Source of the DNA: Planctomycetaceae bacterium
GTDB taxonomy: Bacteria > Planctomycetota > Planctomycetia > Pirellulales > Lacipirellulaceae
Direction of reading: 5' to 3'
Assembly (NCBI GenBank): GCA_002702655.1
Contig: PABB01000015.1
Coordinates: 1-64,000 of the forward strand
DNA length: 64,000 bases
Both the position numbers and the translations under genes were made by a program. The notes below the pieces were generated by a model. That model saw only the letters and a program-made list of their open reading frames with translations, was not told the origin of the DNA and did no database searches. The first letter of the stretch is position 1. Every line of letters begins with the position of its first letter. Below, piece after piece: positions 51,609 to 60,031 of this stretch.

Positions 51609-53649
51609 GCGGCTCCTCCGTCGTCGGGCTCTGAGCAGTCTGGGGCAAGCGGACGTCGATGCCGCTGCCGGCGAGCAGTTGGGCCAGCTTCTGGGCGTTG
51701 GGCTCGGCGCCGGGAGCGACGCTCAGCACCAGGACCGGTCGCCAATGCAGCCCCTTGCCAGCCAACCCCCAACTTTCGATGTGCCGCCGCACGGCGGTCA
51801 CCAAGTCGTTGACCGCGTCCTCGGTGCTTTGATCGAGTCGCACCTGCTGCACGGCGGCGTCGACGCCCGGATCCACGCGACGCGGCGGCAGGACGTCGAT
51901 CGAGTCCTTCCGCATGACGGCTTGCACGGGGCGAGTGATGGCGGCCGAATTGTGACTGGCAATATTCAGGGCCCAGTCGACGCCGCGGGTGGCGGCGAGG
52001 CTCTGCACCGGCTGAGTTGCGCCGGCGGGCGCCGAGTTCTGTAGCGTGATTTGCGGGACGATCTGGCTGGCGTTGGCTGCGTCGGCTGCTGGCGACCCCG
52101 CGGCGGATCCGTTCGCGCTGGAACCTGAAGCACTCGTGCTGCCGGAGGCGGCTAGTGCACTGGAATTGGAACTGGAACTGGCGCCTGTGCTGCACGAACC
52201 GGCGGCCTGGGCAGACGCCCCGCCAGCACCGCCGGCGGCCCCGGAGCCTGCCGTTTGAGTTCCGCCCGCTGCGCCGCCCTGGGCGCCTGAATCGCCATTC
52301 GCGGCGCCGTCGGTTGACTGCTGTCCGCTGGGGCTGCCGAATCCTGTGTCGGCCGCGCCGCCGCCCCCCGCGCCTGGACCGCCATTGCCGACAAACTCGC
52401 CGTAGCGGCCCGTCATGTCGACTTGCCCATCCCCGCCGGTCGCATCGTCGCCTGCACCATTGGCGTCCGCTCCCGTACCGACCACGCTGCCGCCGGTGGC
52501 GCCTGCTGCGCCCGCTCCGCTGGCGAGCCGGTCCGCTTCGAGCACTTCGCGGTTGAACATGCCCGTGTGCAGCGGAGGCGATGCCGTGCCGCCGGCGAGC
52601 GAGCCGTCGCCGCCGCCGGCTCCTTCCCCCCAACCGCCGCCGGACGACGCGCCCCCGCGGCCGGCGCCGCCTGAGCCGCCCGAGCCAACCAGACGCATGC
52701 CGAATCGTCGCGGCGCGGCGGCAGCGAGCGCGGCCATCCGCTCGCGCGACTGGAACACGGCGTGGTTCATCACATCGGCCAGCACGGGGTCGAACGTCCC
52801 AAACTCCAGGTTCCAGTCCGAGTCGACAAACTCGTAGCCGAAGTCGGCGTCCCAGGCTTGGATCGCCTCCTTGGCGCCGAAGAAGTACTGCTTGCCCTCG
52901 GGCCGCACGATCAGCAGCGGGTAGGCGTTCGGCAGATCGGTTTTGCCAGCGGCCCGGGCGTCGCTGTTGAGCCGCTCGCGCGCCGCGCGGATCGCCGCCG
53001 CCAGCGGGTTGCCGGCGCGATTGGCCATCAGGAAGTCTTCCTCGGCCAGCTTGATCCCTTCGGGCTGAATGACGACGCCGTCGGCCGTGCATTCCACGTA
53101 GATCGGGCGCCGGTACGTGCCGTTCTTGCCGCGAAACGGAATGATCGCGTACGTCTTCGGCCCGCCCTCTTGCTCCCGCAGCGTTTCCAGCTGGTCCTCG
53201 GTATCGGCGATCAGTTGCTGCAACCGCTCCAGCTCGGCCTCGGCCTGATTGCGATCGACCGCTTGGTTGTTCTCCGTCTGTTCGAGCTGCTTCAGTGCGA
53301 CCAGCAGCTTCTGCAGTTCGAACTCCAGCTTCCGCTGCTGCTCTTCGCTGTTGGCCAGCCGCGCCTGCTGATCAGCCAGCATGTCGTTGGCCTGGCGGAT
53401 TTTCTCGGCGCCGTTGGCCAGAGCCCTTTCCAACTGCGCCGCTTCTTCAGCCAGCGCAGCGACGCGGCGCAGCTCGTCCGCGTCGGCCGCCGCGACCGCG
53501 GTCGGCTCGTCGGCAATCGGCGCGCGCTGAGCGGCTTCCGACAGCACCACCAGCAGCACCAACAGGCCGCCCATGGTGCACAGCAGAACTGCCAAAAACG
53601 GAAACAGCGCGATCGCGTCGGCGGGTTTTGCGGCCCGTCGCTTGCTCAT
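51595..53649 (-). CDS. TolR-like protein with coiled coil and low-complexity region
   Basis: The protein has 684 residues. An N-terminal span (ALFPFLAVLLCTMGGLLVLLVVL) aligns with the TolR-type segment of the next gene, but the proton-path Asp is missing from the span; the nearest acidic residue is Asp11. A coiled coil (about 55-160) precedes a folded domain (TYAIIPFRGKNGTYRRPIYVE). A roughly 250-residue Gly/Ala/Ser-rich stretch follows, then a C-terminal domain. The start overlaps the stop of the MotA-like gene by four bases (ATGA). Confidence 0.7.
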   Translation of the reverse strand: MSKRRAAKPADAIALFPFLAVLLCTMGGLLVLLVVLSEAAQRAPIADEPTAVAAADADELRRVAALAEEAAQLERALANGAEKIRQANDMLADQQARLANSEEQQRKLEFELQKLLVALKQLEQTENNQAVDRNQAEAELERLQQLIADTEDQLETLREQEGGPKTYAIIPFRGKNGTYRRPIYVECTADGVVIQPEGIKLAEEDFLMANRAGNPLAAAIRAARERLNSDARAAGKTDLPNAYPLLIVRPEGKQYFFGAKEAIQAWDADFGYEFVDSDWNLEFGTFDPVLADVMNHAVFQSRERMAALAAAAPRRFGMRLVGSGGSGGAGRGGASSGGGWGEGAGGGDGSLAGGTASPPLHTGMFNREVLEADRLASGAGAAGATGGSVVGTGADANGAGDDATGGDGQVDMTGRYGEFVGNGGPGAGGGGAADTGFGSPSGQQSTDGAANGDSGAQGGAAGGTQTAGSGAAGGAGGASAQAAGSCSTGASSSSNSSALAASGSTSASGSSANGSAAGSPAADAANASQIVPQITLQNSAPAGATQPVQSLAATRGVDWALNIASHNSAAITRPVQAVMRKDSIDVLPPRRVDPGVDAAVQQVRLDQSTEDAVNDLVTAVRRHIESWGLAGKGLHWRPVLVLSVAPGAEPNAQKLAQLLAGSGIDVRLPQTAQSPTTEEPHATR

Positions 53650-55244
53650 GCGGCTTGGCTCGTGGTGGTGTCATCGGCGTCGCCGGCACGGCTGACGCCC
53701 AGCGGGCGGCCAACGCGGCTGCTCAGCAATTGCAGCGTCGCCGAGAGGCTCGTGAAGAGTTGTTCGAAATCGTGGACCGACGCGAGCTTGGTCAGATTGC
53801 TATTGAGCGCCTCTTCCAATTTGCGGACAGCGCCGGTCGACTCGACGACCCGCAATAACACGTCGCTCTGCTTGATCAGTTGCTCTTGCTGGGCGACTGT
53901 GGCTCCGGCAGCTTCGACCAGGGCGACCTGCATCTCTTTGAGCAGTTCCTCGCTCTGGCTGATCAGCTTCTCCTGGCGGGCGGCCGACAGGACCATCGCT
54001 TCGCCCAGGGCCGACTCGACGTCGCCCAGGTGACGGCGATTTTCCTCAGCCAACCGAGTTTCTGTTTCGGTCATCACGCCCACGTGATGCTCCAGCGCGT
54101 CGGCCAGCGCGGCGCCGTGCGCCTCGATGCTGTCGACCAGCGCGGCCAGTTGTTCCTGGTTGCCGTCAACGAACGTCTGTGCATGGCTGTCGACGTTCTC
54201 GCTGAGAATCTCGGCGTGACGCACGAGCATTTCTTGCATGTCGCTGGTGTGTTTGGCGACGCCGTCGTTCAGGGCGCGAGCGTGTTCGGCCAGCCCCGAT
54301 TTCAATCCCGCGGAGATCCCTTCGCGCAGGATGTTCGCGGTCGTCGCCGCCGTGTTCTGCCAGGCCGAGTTCGCCGCTGCCAGCGAATCGCCCAACAGCG
54401 CCGTTTGCCGGTTAGAGGCCGATTCGATCGCCGTGAGCATCTTCTCGCTGCTGCGCTGGATCGCCGCAACGTGCGGATCGTGGGCAGCGCCGTATTGACG
54501 GAACCGCCCGCGCAATTGCCGATTGACCCGATCGTCGACCATCGCGAGCAGCCGCGCGTCGAAACGCTCGACGGCGAACTTGATGAATAGCAGGATGATC
54601 GACAGCGCGAGCGCCTGAGCCGTCGTGTTGAACGCAACGCTCAACCCCGCGATCACGTCCGGCAGGCTCTGCTCCATGGCTTGCCCGGACAGCTTGGCAA
54701 TGGCCAACGTGATGCCGATGACCGTGCCCAGGAAGCCGAGAATCGGAATCGTGGAGGCGATCACTCGCACGGTCGAGTAGCTCTGATTCATGCGATCCAG
54801 GTCGACGTCTTCGAGCCGTTGCAGTTGCTCGTCGATCATGTCGGCCGTGCCCTTCTGCTTCACGTACAGCAGCGCGTGCCGCAGCCGGCGGATGAAGTAG
54901 CCGTCCTGCAAACCCGCCGGGGCGTAGTCGAGTTCGTCCAGCAGCGCGTCGGCGTCTTCGACCGTGTTGCCGTCGGCCGGCGGGTCGGACAGGCCGGTGC
55001 GTTCCAGGGCGCCCGACTGGACCAGCAGGCCGATCGCCCGGATCGTCAGCGCGGCGACGCCCACGAAAAACAAGCCGGCGGTGGCGTACTTGACTTGCCA
55101 ACCGTCGCCGTCGAAATACTGGGCGATGGTGCTAGCGTCGTCGGCCGGTTTGACCACGAAGGCATAGAACGCCAAACAAGCCAGACCGCCCCAGACCGCC
55201 GCCTGACGCAGCAGCCATTCGGATAGCGAGGTAATGCGCGACAC
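53646..55244 (-). CDS. MotA/TolQ/ExbB-family proton channel protein with long tail
   Basis: The protein has 532 residues. An N-terminal span pair precedes the MotA/TolQ channel region (VRVIASTIPILGFLGTVIGITLAIAKL and DVIAGLSVAFNTTAQALALSIILLFIKF). The C-terminal 270 residues form a long, Ala/Glu/Gln-rich helix that should project as a coiled coil into the cytoplasm. The GTG start follows AGGAAG. It is the first gene of a three-gene operon with two TolR/ExbD-like partners. Confidence 0.8.
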   Translation of the reverse strand: MSRITSLSEWLLRQAAVWGGLACLAFYAFVVKPADDASTIAQYFDGDGWQVKYATAGLFFVGVAALTIRAIGLLVQSGALERTGLSDPPADGNTVEDADALLDELDYAPAGLQDGYFIRRLRHALLYVKQKGTADMIDEQLQRLEDVDLDRMNQSYSTVRVIASTIPILGFLGTVIGITLAIAKLSGQAMEQSLPDVIAGLSVAFNTTAQALALSIILLFIKFAVERFDARLLAMVDDRVNRQLRGRFRQYGAAHDPHVAAIQRSSEKMLTAIESASNRQTALLGDSLAAANSAWQNTAATTANILREGISAGLKSGLAEHARALNDGVAKHTSDMQEMLVRHAEILSENVDSHAQTFVDGNQEQLAALVDSIEAHGAALADALEHHVGVMTETETRLAEENRRHLGDVESALGEAMVLSAARQEKLISQSEELLKEMQVALVEAAGATVAQQEQLIKQSDVLLRVVESTGAVRKLEEALNSNLTKLASVHDFEQLFTSLSATLQLLSSRVGRPLGVSRAGDADDTTTSQAA

Positions 55245-55497
55245 GACAAGCTTCCTTTCTCACGACGCCCGCGGGCGCTGATCTCGACCGAGGATCTTCA
55301 CCGAGGAGATCTGCTCGACGGTACACGCAGCGCGCACGCCCGGAGCAAGTCCTCCCGTTGTTCCCACAGAATCGGCCCAACCGGCAAAGTTTGCTCAGTC
55401 AAAATCGGCAAAAGCCGCCGCAGGTGCTAGCAGCAACGGCCAATTCCTTGTGCAAGTGAGCGCAACGCGGCGGCACAAAGGGTGCGACGAACGCGGC

Positions 55498-55527
55498 GCG
55501 TGCCACGGCTCTGCGAGCCGTGCTGCG
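55498..55527. repeat. single arm of the CACGGCTCTGCGAGCCGTG family
   Basis: GTGCCACGGCTCTGCGAGCC with a CACGGCT-CTGCG-AGCCGTG hairpin. The same arm occurs at 56048 and its complement at 56166. Confidence 0.8.
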
Positions 55528-55582
55528 GCACACTGGGACTGCCTGCAATCGGGTTGCCTGGGAACATGCCAAGATAGAGAGT

Positions 55583-55657
55583 GTGCCACTGCTGGCTTGC
55601 CCAGCAGTGGGCGCCAGGTACGCGCTTCAACTTGCTGGACAAGCCAGCAGTGGCACG
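55583..55657. repeat. paired inverted repeat, CACTGCTGG family, intergenic
   Basis: The left arm GTGCCACTGCTGGCTTGCCC and right arm ...CAAGCCAGCAGTGGCAC match the pair inside dnaE2 at 3572-3645, while the roughly 15 central bases differ. This defines the mobile or copied unit. Confidence 0.9.
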
Positions 55658-56045
55658 CCATTCGTTCGTCGTGCCCGTCGTGTCGTCGTGGTTCAACCCA
55701 TCGGAAATTGTTGTCCGAATCCGATTGAGCCATTTGTCCCGCGCCAGGCGCCGTCGGAACATTCGGCAAAGATTGCCAAAGCTGCCAGCGGTCGTTGGTC
55801 GATAAGCTTTCTGCTCGCAAGTCACGACATGCTCGACCGGCCGCCTGGTTGCTGCAAGCCGTGCTCTTGAGCCGCTGACGCACAGGGGGAAGCTTCTCTC
55901 GCGGCAGGCCGCAAAGCAGCCACGTGGCGTGAGAGAAACGCGACGGCGCTCGCGCGAGCTTTATCGCACATCCCAGGGGGGACGGCAGGTTCGCGCCGAT
56001 TTCGATCGGCCGAACCTGCCTTTTGTTTTGCGCGCGTGAGAAAAA

Positions 56046-56190
56046 TGTGCCACGGCTCTGCGAGCCGTGCTGCGCTCCATGGGGGTGGCTGGGGACGTAG
56101 CGCAGCGAAGCCCCCAGAGGCGTCCACTGGGGGCTCCCGTCGGTCGTCCCCAGCCACCCTCGCTTGGCACGGCTCACAGAGCCGTGGCGC
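56046..56190. repeat. nested repeats: GGCTGGGGAC element inside a CACGGCTCTGCG pair
   Basis: A complete GGCTGGGGAC element (56083-56159) lies between the two arms of a CACGGCT-family pair (56048-56073 and 56166-56190). The outer right arm ends two bases before the stop of the MBL-fold gene. Confidence 0.85.
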
Positions 56191-56192
56191 GC

Positions 56193-56906
56193 CTACCCCG
56201 GCTGGCCGGCCGCCGCTCTCACAAGCGGACGATACGGCAATCGCCACTTCAACACGCCCGGGTGATCCAGCGGTCCGCCGTGGCCCACGTACAACGTGCG
56301 CGTCGCCTCGGCCAGCACGCGATCGATGCTGTCGTAGAGCTGCGGCAAGTCCTCGGCAAAGTACGGCAGTCGCGGCCGAGTGGGCTGCAGCAGCCCGCCC
56401 AGGAAGCCGCCGATCAAGACGTCGCCGGCAATCGCGTCGCCATTGTCCAGTACCAGCGTCACGGAACCGGCCGAGTGCCCCGGCGTTTCGATCACGCGGG
56501 CCGACACGCCCCACGGCCCCAACGACATCCCCTCGCTCAGCGGCGTGTTGATCTCGAACGGCTCGAACGGCTTGTCGACCAACGGCAACAGCATGCGGTG
56601 CCGCGGCCGCACCGGATGCAGATTGCTCATGCGACCCGCGGCGATCATGGCCTTGTCGCCCACGTGAGCGGCAATCGGAGCGCGGGTCAGCCGATGCAAC
56701 TCGGCCGCAGCGCCCACGTGGTCGGCGTGCCCATGGGTGGCGACGATCAGCGCAATGTCGTGCGGCTCGACGCCGTGGCGGGCGGCAAAGTCAAGAATGC
56801 GCCCCGCCTCGCCGGGACTGCCCGCATCGACCAACACCGGCTTGTCCCCCAGCACCAGAAAGGCGTTGGAGAGCCGCAGGCGAATGGTGTGAATCTCCGC
56901 AGCCAT
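56193..56906 (-). CDS. MBL-fold metallo-hydrolase
   Basis: The protein has 237 residues. The metal-binding motif THGHADHVG, a later GHSAGSVTLV and a final HGGPLDHPG form the di-metal site. It is closest to glyoxalase-II or flavodiiron-like hydrolases of the MBL superfamily, so the substrate is unknown. The gene ends next to a repeat arm. The ATG is clear. Confidence 0.85.
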   Translation of the reverse strand: MAAEIHTIRLRLSNAFLVLGDKPVLVDAGSPGEAGRILDFAARHGVEPHDIALIVATHGHADHVGAAAELHRLTRAPIAAHVGDKAMIAAGRMSNLHPVRPRHRMLLPLVDKPFEPFEINTPLSEGMSLGPWGVSARVIETPGHSAGSVTLVLDNGDAIAGDVLIGGFLGGLLQPTRPRLPYFAEDLPQLYDSIDRVLAEATRTLYVGHGGPLDHPGVLKWRLPYRPLVRAAAGQPG

Positions 56907-57016
56907 GCCGTGACAAAGGGGGCTCGTGGACGGTTCGCCAACAGGGACGTCGCGCCGTGCATCCTACCGCCGGATCGCCCGCGACAGAAGGCGACTGGCG
57001 CTGATGAGCAGCGACG

Positions 57017-57093
57017 GGGTGGCTGGGGACGACCGGAGGGAGCCCCCAGTGAGCGTCTCTGGGGGCTCCGCTGCGCTGCGTCCCCAGCCACCC
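57017..57093. repeat. GGCTGGGGAC palindromic repeat, intergenic
   Basis: A complete copy (arms GGTGGCTGGGGACG and CGTCCCCAGCCACC) lies between the divergently oriented MBL and kinase genes. Confidence 0.9.
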
Positions 57094-57195
57094 GGGTCGG
57101 CGCCGCCGCGTGGAAGCTGAAAGCGGCCCCCGCGGCAACTATACTGAAAAACTCGCCCCCCTCGCCGCCGTTCAGCACCCCGCGCATCGCCCGCC

Positions 57196-59379
57196 ATGAA
57201 GCTCCCCGAACTGTTCCGCTCGCGCACCCGCAGCGAACCCGCGGCCGGCGCGCACATGACCTGGGCGTCGCGCACGTTCACCAGCACGATCTCCCGGACC
57301 CGCGAGTTCCTCAGCCGACGCTTGTGGGCCTGGCCGATCATCGCCGTGACGCTGCTGCTGCTGATTGGCTGGTTGGTGCGCGGTGCGGTCGAGCAGACGA
57401 TGAAAGACAATCTGCAGTCGCAGTTGGAAACGCTCCGCGACGTGGAAGTGGCCATGCTGCGCACCTGGATCGACTCGCAGGAGCGCAATCTGGACAGCAT
57501 CGCCGGCGACGCCTCGCTGCGCGGGCTGGTAGGCGAGTTGCTCGACGCCGAGCGGCACGCTTCCGACAACCAGCAGGCCATCGCCGACATCACCGAGCAG
57601 ATCGCCGACGAGCTGGGACCGGCGATGAACTCGCACGACTACCATTCCTACTTCATCGCCAACCGCGAGCTGCAAGTGATTGCCGCCACGCGCAGCGAAG
57701 CGATCGGGCTGACAGCCCCGTCGTCGCGGCGAGCCGACTTCCTGCGCGCCGTGGCGGGCGATGCCACGGTCACCGCGCCGTTTGCCAGCCAACTGCGGCT
57801 GGTCGACGCCGACGGCGAACTGCGCGCCGGCGTGCCGGTGATGTACGCTCTGGCGCCAATCCGCGACGACAACTTGCAGGTCGTGGCGATTCTGGGCATG
57901 CAGGTGCGTCCCGAAGACGAATTCACGCGAATCCTGCAGCGAGGTCGCTTGGGCGACTCGGGCGAAACGTACGCCTTCGACCGCGACGGCCTGCTGCTCT
58001 CGGGGAGCCGCTTCGACGAGGAACTCATTCTGCTGGGACTGCTGCCGGATCGCCCCGGGTCGCGGTCGATCCTGGAACTGTTGGTGCGCGACCCGGGCGG
58101 CAACATGCTCGACGGCTTTCGCCCCCAGGTGCGGCGGTCCGAGCTGGAGCCGACGCGCATGGTCGCTGCAGCCGCTGCGGGCGAGTCGGGCGTCGACGTC
58201 GCCGGCTACCGCGACTACCGCGGCGTGCCGGTGGTGGGCGCCTGGACCTGGCTGGACGACCAGGGCTTCGGCGTCGCCACCGAGGTCGACTACGCCGAGG
58301 CGTTCCGCCCGCTGACCATCCTGCAGCGCACCTTCTGGGCCCTGCTGATCCTGCTGGCTCTCAGCAGCGTCGCCATCTTTGTGTTCACGGTGATGGTCGC
58401 GCGCCTGCAGCGGCAGGCCCGCGAGGCCGCCATCGAAGCGAAGCAACTTGGCCAGTACAAACTGGAGGACAAGCTGGGCGAGGGCGCCATGGGCGTCGTC
58501 TACAAAGGCCGCCACGCCATGCTCGCGCGACCCACGGCGATCAAGCTGCTCAATGCCAAGGACCTGTCCGACACGGCAATCGGCCGCTTCGAGCGCGAGG
58601 TGCAGATCACCAGCAACTTGAACCATCCCAACACCGTGGCGATCTACGACTATGGCCGCACGCCGGAGGGGATCTTCTACTACGCCATGGAGTTCCTCGA
58701 CGGCATCGACCTGCAGCAGTTGGTCGACCGCTACGGTCCCCAGCAGCCGGCGCGGGTGATCTATATCCTGCGGCAGATTTGCGGCTCGCTGTACGAAGCG
58801 CACAGCAACGGGCTGGTCCACCGCGACATCAAGCCGGCCAACATCATGCTCAATCGCCGCGGCGGCGAGGGCGACGTGGTCAAAGTGCTCGACTTTGGAC
58901 TGGTCAAGGCCCGCGACGACGCCCATCCCGCCGAGGGCGGCATGGCCGGCACGCCGCTGTATATGTCGCCCGAGGCGATCCAGGCCCCCAATTCGGTCGA
59001 CGCCTGCAGCGACATCTACGCGGTCGGCGCGGTGGGGTACTTCCTGCTCACCGGCCAACCCGTGTTCGAGGCGCACAGCTTTGCGGACCTGTGCCAGATG
59101 CATGCCTCGGAGCCGCCCAAACCGCCGTCGGTCCGCCTGGGCCGCCCCGTGCCCGACGACCTGGAAAATGCGATCCTGGCCTGCCTGGAAAAGAGCCGCA
59201 ACAAGCGCCCGCAAACGGCCCGCGAACTCTCGCAGCGATTGAGCCGCTGCGCGGACGCCACGGCCTGGACGCTCGACGACGCCGACGCCTGGTGGGGCCG
59301 TCACGAACGGGGCCAAGCCCAACCGGCGCCACAAACGGTTGCCGCAAACAACCCCCACGCGGCGACGATCGACCAGTAG
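57196..59379 (+). CDS. receptor-like Ser/Thr kinase with extracytoplasmic Cache-like sensor
   Basis: The protein has 727 residues. The first span lies at about 43-63 (WPIIAVTLLLLIGWLV). An extracytoplasmic Cache/CHASE-like sensor (about 64-370) includes HSYFIANRELQVIAATRS, VMYALAPIRDDNLQVVAILG and GETYAFDRDGLLL. A second span lies at about 377-397. The cytoplasmic kinase (about 418-690) has LGEGAMGVVYKG, TAIKLL, HRDIKPAN (about 542) and DFGLVKA (about 566), so it looks catalytically complete. Fusing a histidine-kinase-type sensor to a Hanks kinase is a familiar planctomycete theme. Confidence 0.88.
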   Translation: MKLPELFRSRTRSEPAAGAHMTWASRTFTSTISRTREFLSRRLWAWPIIAVTLLLLIGWLVRGAVEQTMKDNLQSQLETLRDVEVAMLRTWIDSQERNLDSIAGDASLRGLVGELLDAERHASDNQQAIADITEQIADELGPAMNSHDYHSYFIANRELQVIAATRSEAIGLTAPSSRRADFLRAVAGDATVTAPFASQLRLVDADGELRAGVPVMYALAPIRDDNLQVVAILGMQVRPEDEFTRILQRGRLGDSGETYAFDRDGLLLSGSRFDEELILLGLLPDRPGSRSILELLVRDPGGNMLDGFRPQVRRSELEPTRMVAAAAAGESGVDVAGYRDYRGVPVVGAWTWLDDQGFGVATEVDYAEAFRPLTILQRTFWALLILLALSSVAIFVFTVMVARLQRQAREAAIEAKQLGQYKLEDKLGEGAMGVVYKGRHAMLARPTAIKLLNAKDLSDTAIGRFEREVQITSNLNHPNTVAIYDYGRTPEGIFYYAMEFLDGIDLQQLVDRYGPQQPARVIYILRQICGSLYEAHSNGLVHRDIKPANIMLNRRGGEGDVVKVLDFGLVKARDDAHPAEGGMAGTPLYMSPEAIQAPNSVDACSDIYAVGAVGYFLLTGQPVFEAHSFADLCQMHASEPPKPPSVRLGRPVPDDLENAILACLEKSRNKRPQTARELSQRLSRCADATAWTLDDADAWWGRHERGQAQPAPQTVAANNPHAATIDQ

Positions 59380-60031
59380 CCGTGCCGCGCCCTGGCGAAC
59401 CTGCGCCGCACCGCCGGCGCCAAACTCTCTCCCGCGACTTGCCTCCTGTTCTGCACTTTTGCACGTTGGCAAAAACGTAAAATCCGCGAGCAAAACCACG
59501 CCGTGCCGCGGCGGCTTACTTTGATCGTAGTCGTTACCGGCTTTCACGTTGGGCAGGATTCCGTCGGCTGGCGACCGCCGAGTTTTGCGAGCAAAACTCC
59601 CGGGGAGCGTGCAAAACTCGTCGCCGACGCCGCGTCCGCGCGGGCGGCGACGGGTTCGGTTCCGAAGCGCCCGACCCTGTGAAACCGCCACCTTGGGTTG
59701 TACGCGAAATCGCGGCCAATTGCGACAAAATTCCGAGCGACAAAAGGACGCGCCTACTCAAGAAACGCCTGCCCGAGTTTTGACAAACTGACGGTTGTCG
59801 ACGACACTCATCCAGACGAGCCGCAACGGGCAGTCGTCCTGCCAGCGGGAGCGTGCCTGGGATCTTCACGGCACGGCGACGAAAAACTTTGTAACCCTAA
59901 TTTCAACCACGAGCAATCGCTCCGATCCGATTGCCTGACGGGCCCAGTCACTTATGTTCGAGAGATCTTGTCGGCCGCGTTTGTGTGAACTGTTCCGCAC
60001 AGCGCCTCGCACTCTCAGAGAGACACGAGCA
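59380..60031. other. intergenic region with repeated GCAAAA motifs
   Basis: No gene was recognised in about 650 bp before the pentapeptide gene. It contains GAGTTTTGC-GA-GCAAAACTC (59580-59599), another GCAAAACTC at 59611, TTTTGC-n6-GCAAAA at 59457-59474 and GCAAAACCA at 59490. The clustering suggests operator sites, unproven. Confidence 0.5.

Larger units (their letters stand above)
55245..56192. other. long intergenic region carrying several dispersed repeats
   Basis: This stretch of about 950 bp lies upstream of the proton-channel operon. It holds repeat units at 55498-55527, 55583-55657 and 56046-56190, described separately. The remainder has no protein-like open frame. The operon promoter should lie near 55250-55400. 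Confidence 0.5.

Noticed and set aside
50583-55244. Reading the MotA/TolQ-TolR operon as a Zorya defence system
   Set aside because: ZorB normally has an OmpA-like domain, and ZorC/ZorD or ZorE genes should follow. None is present within the window.
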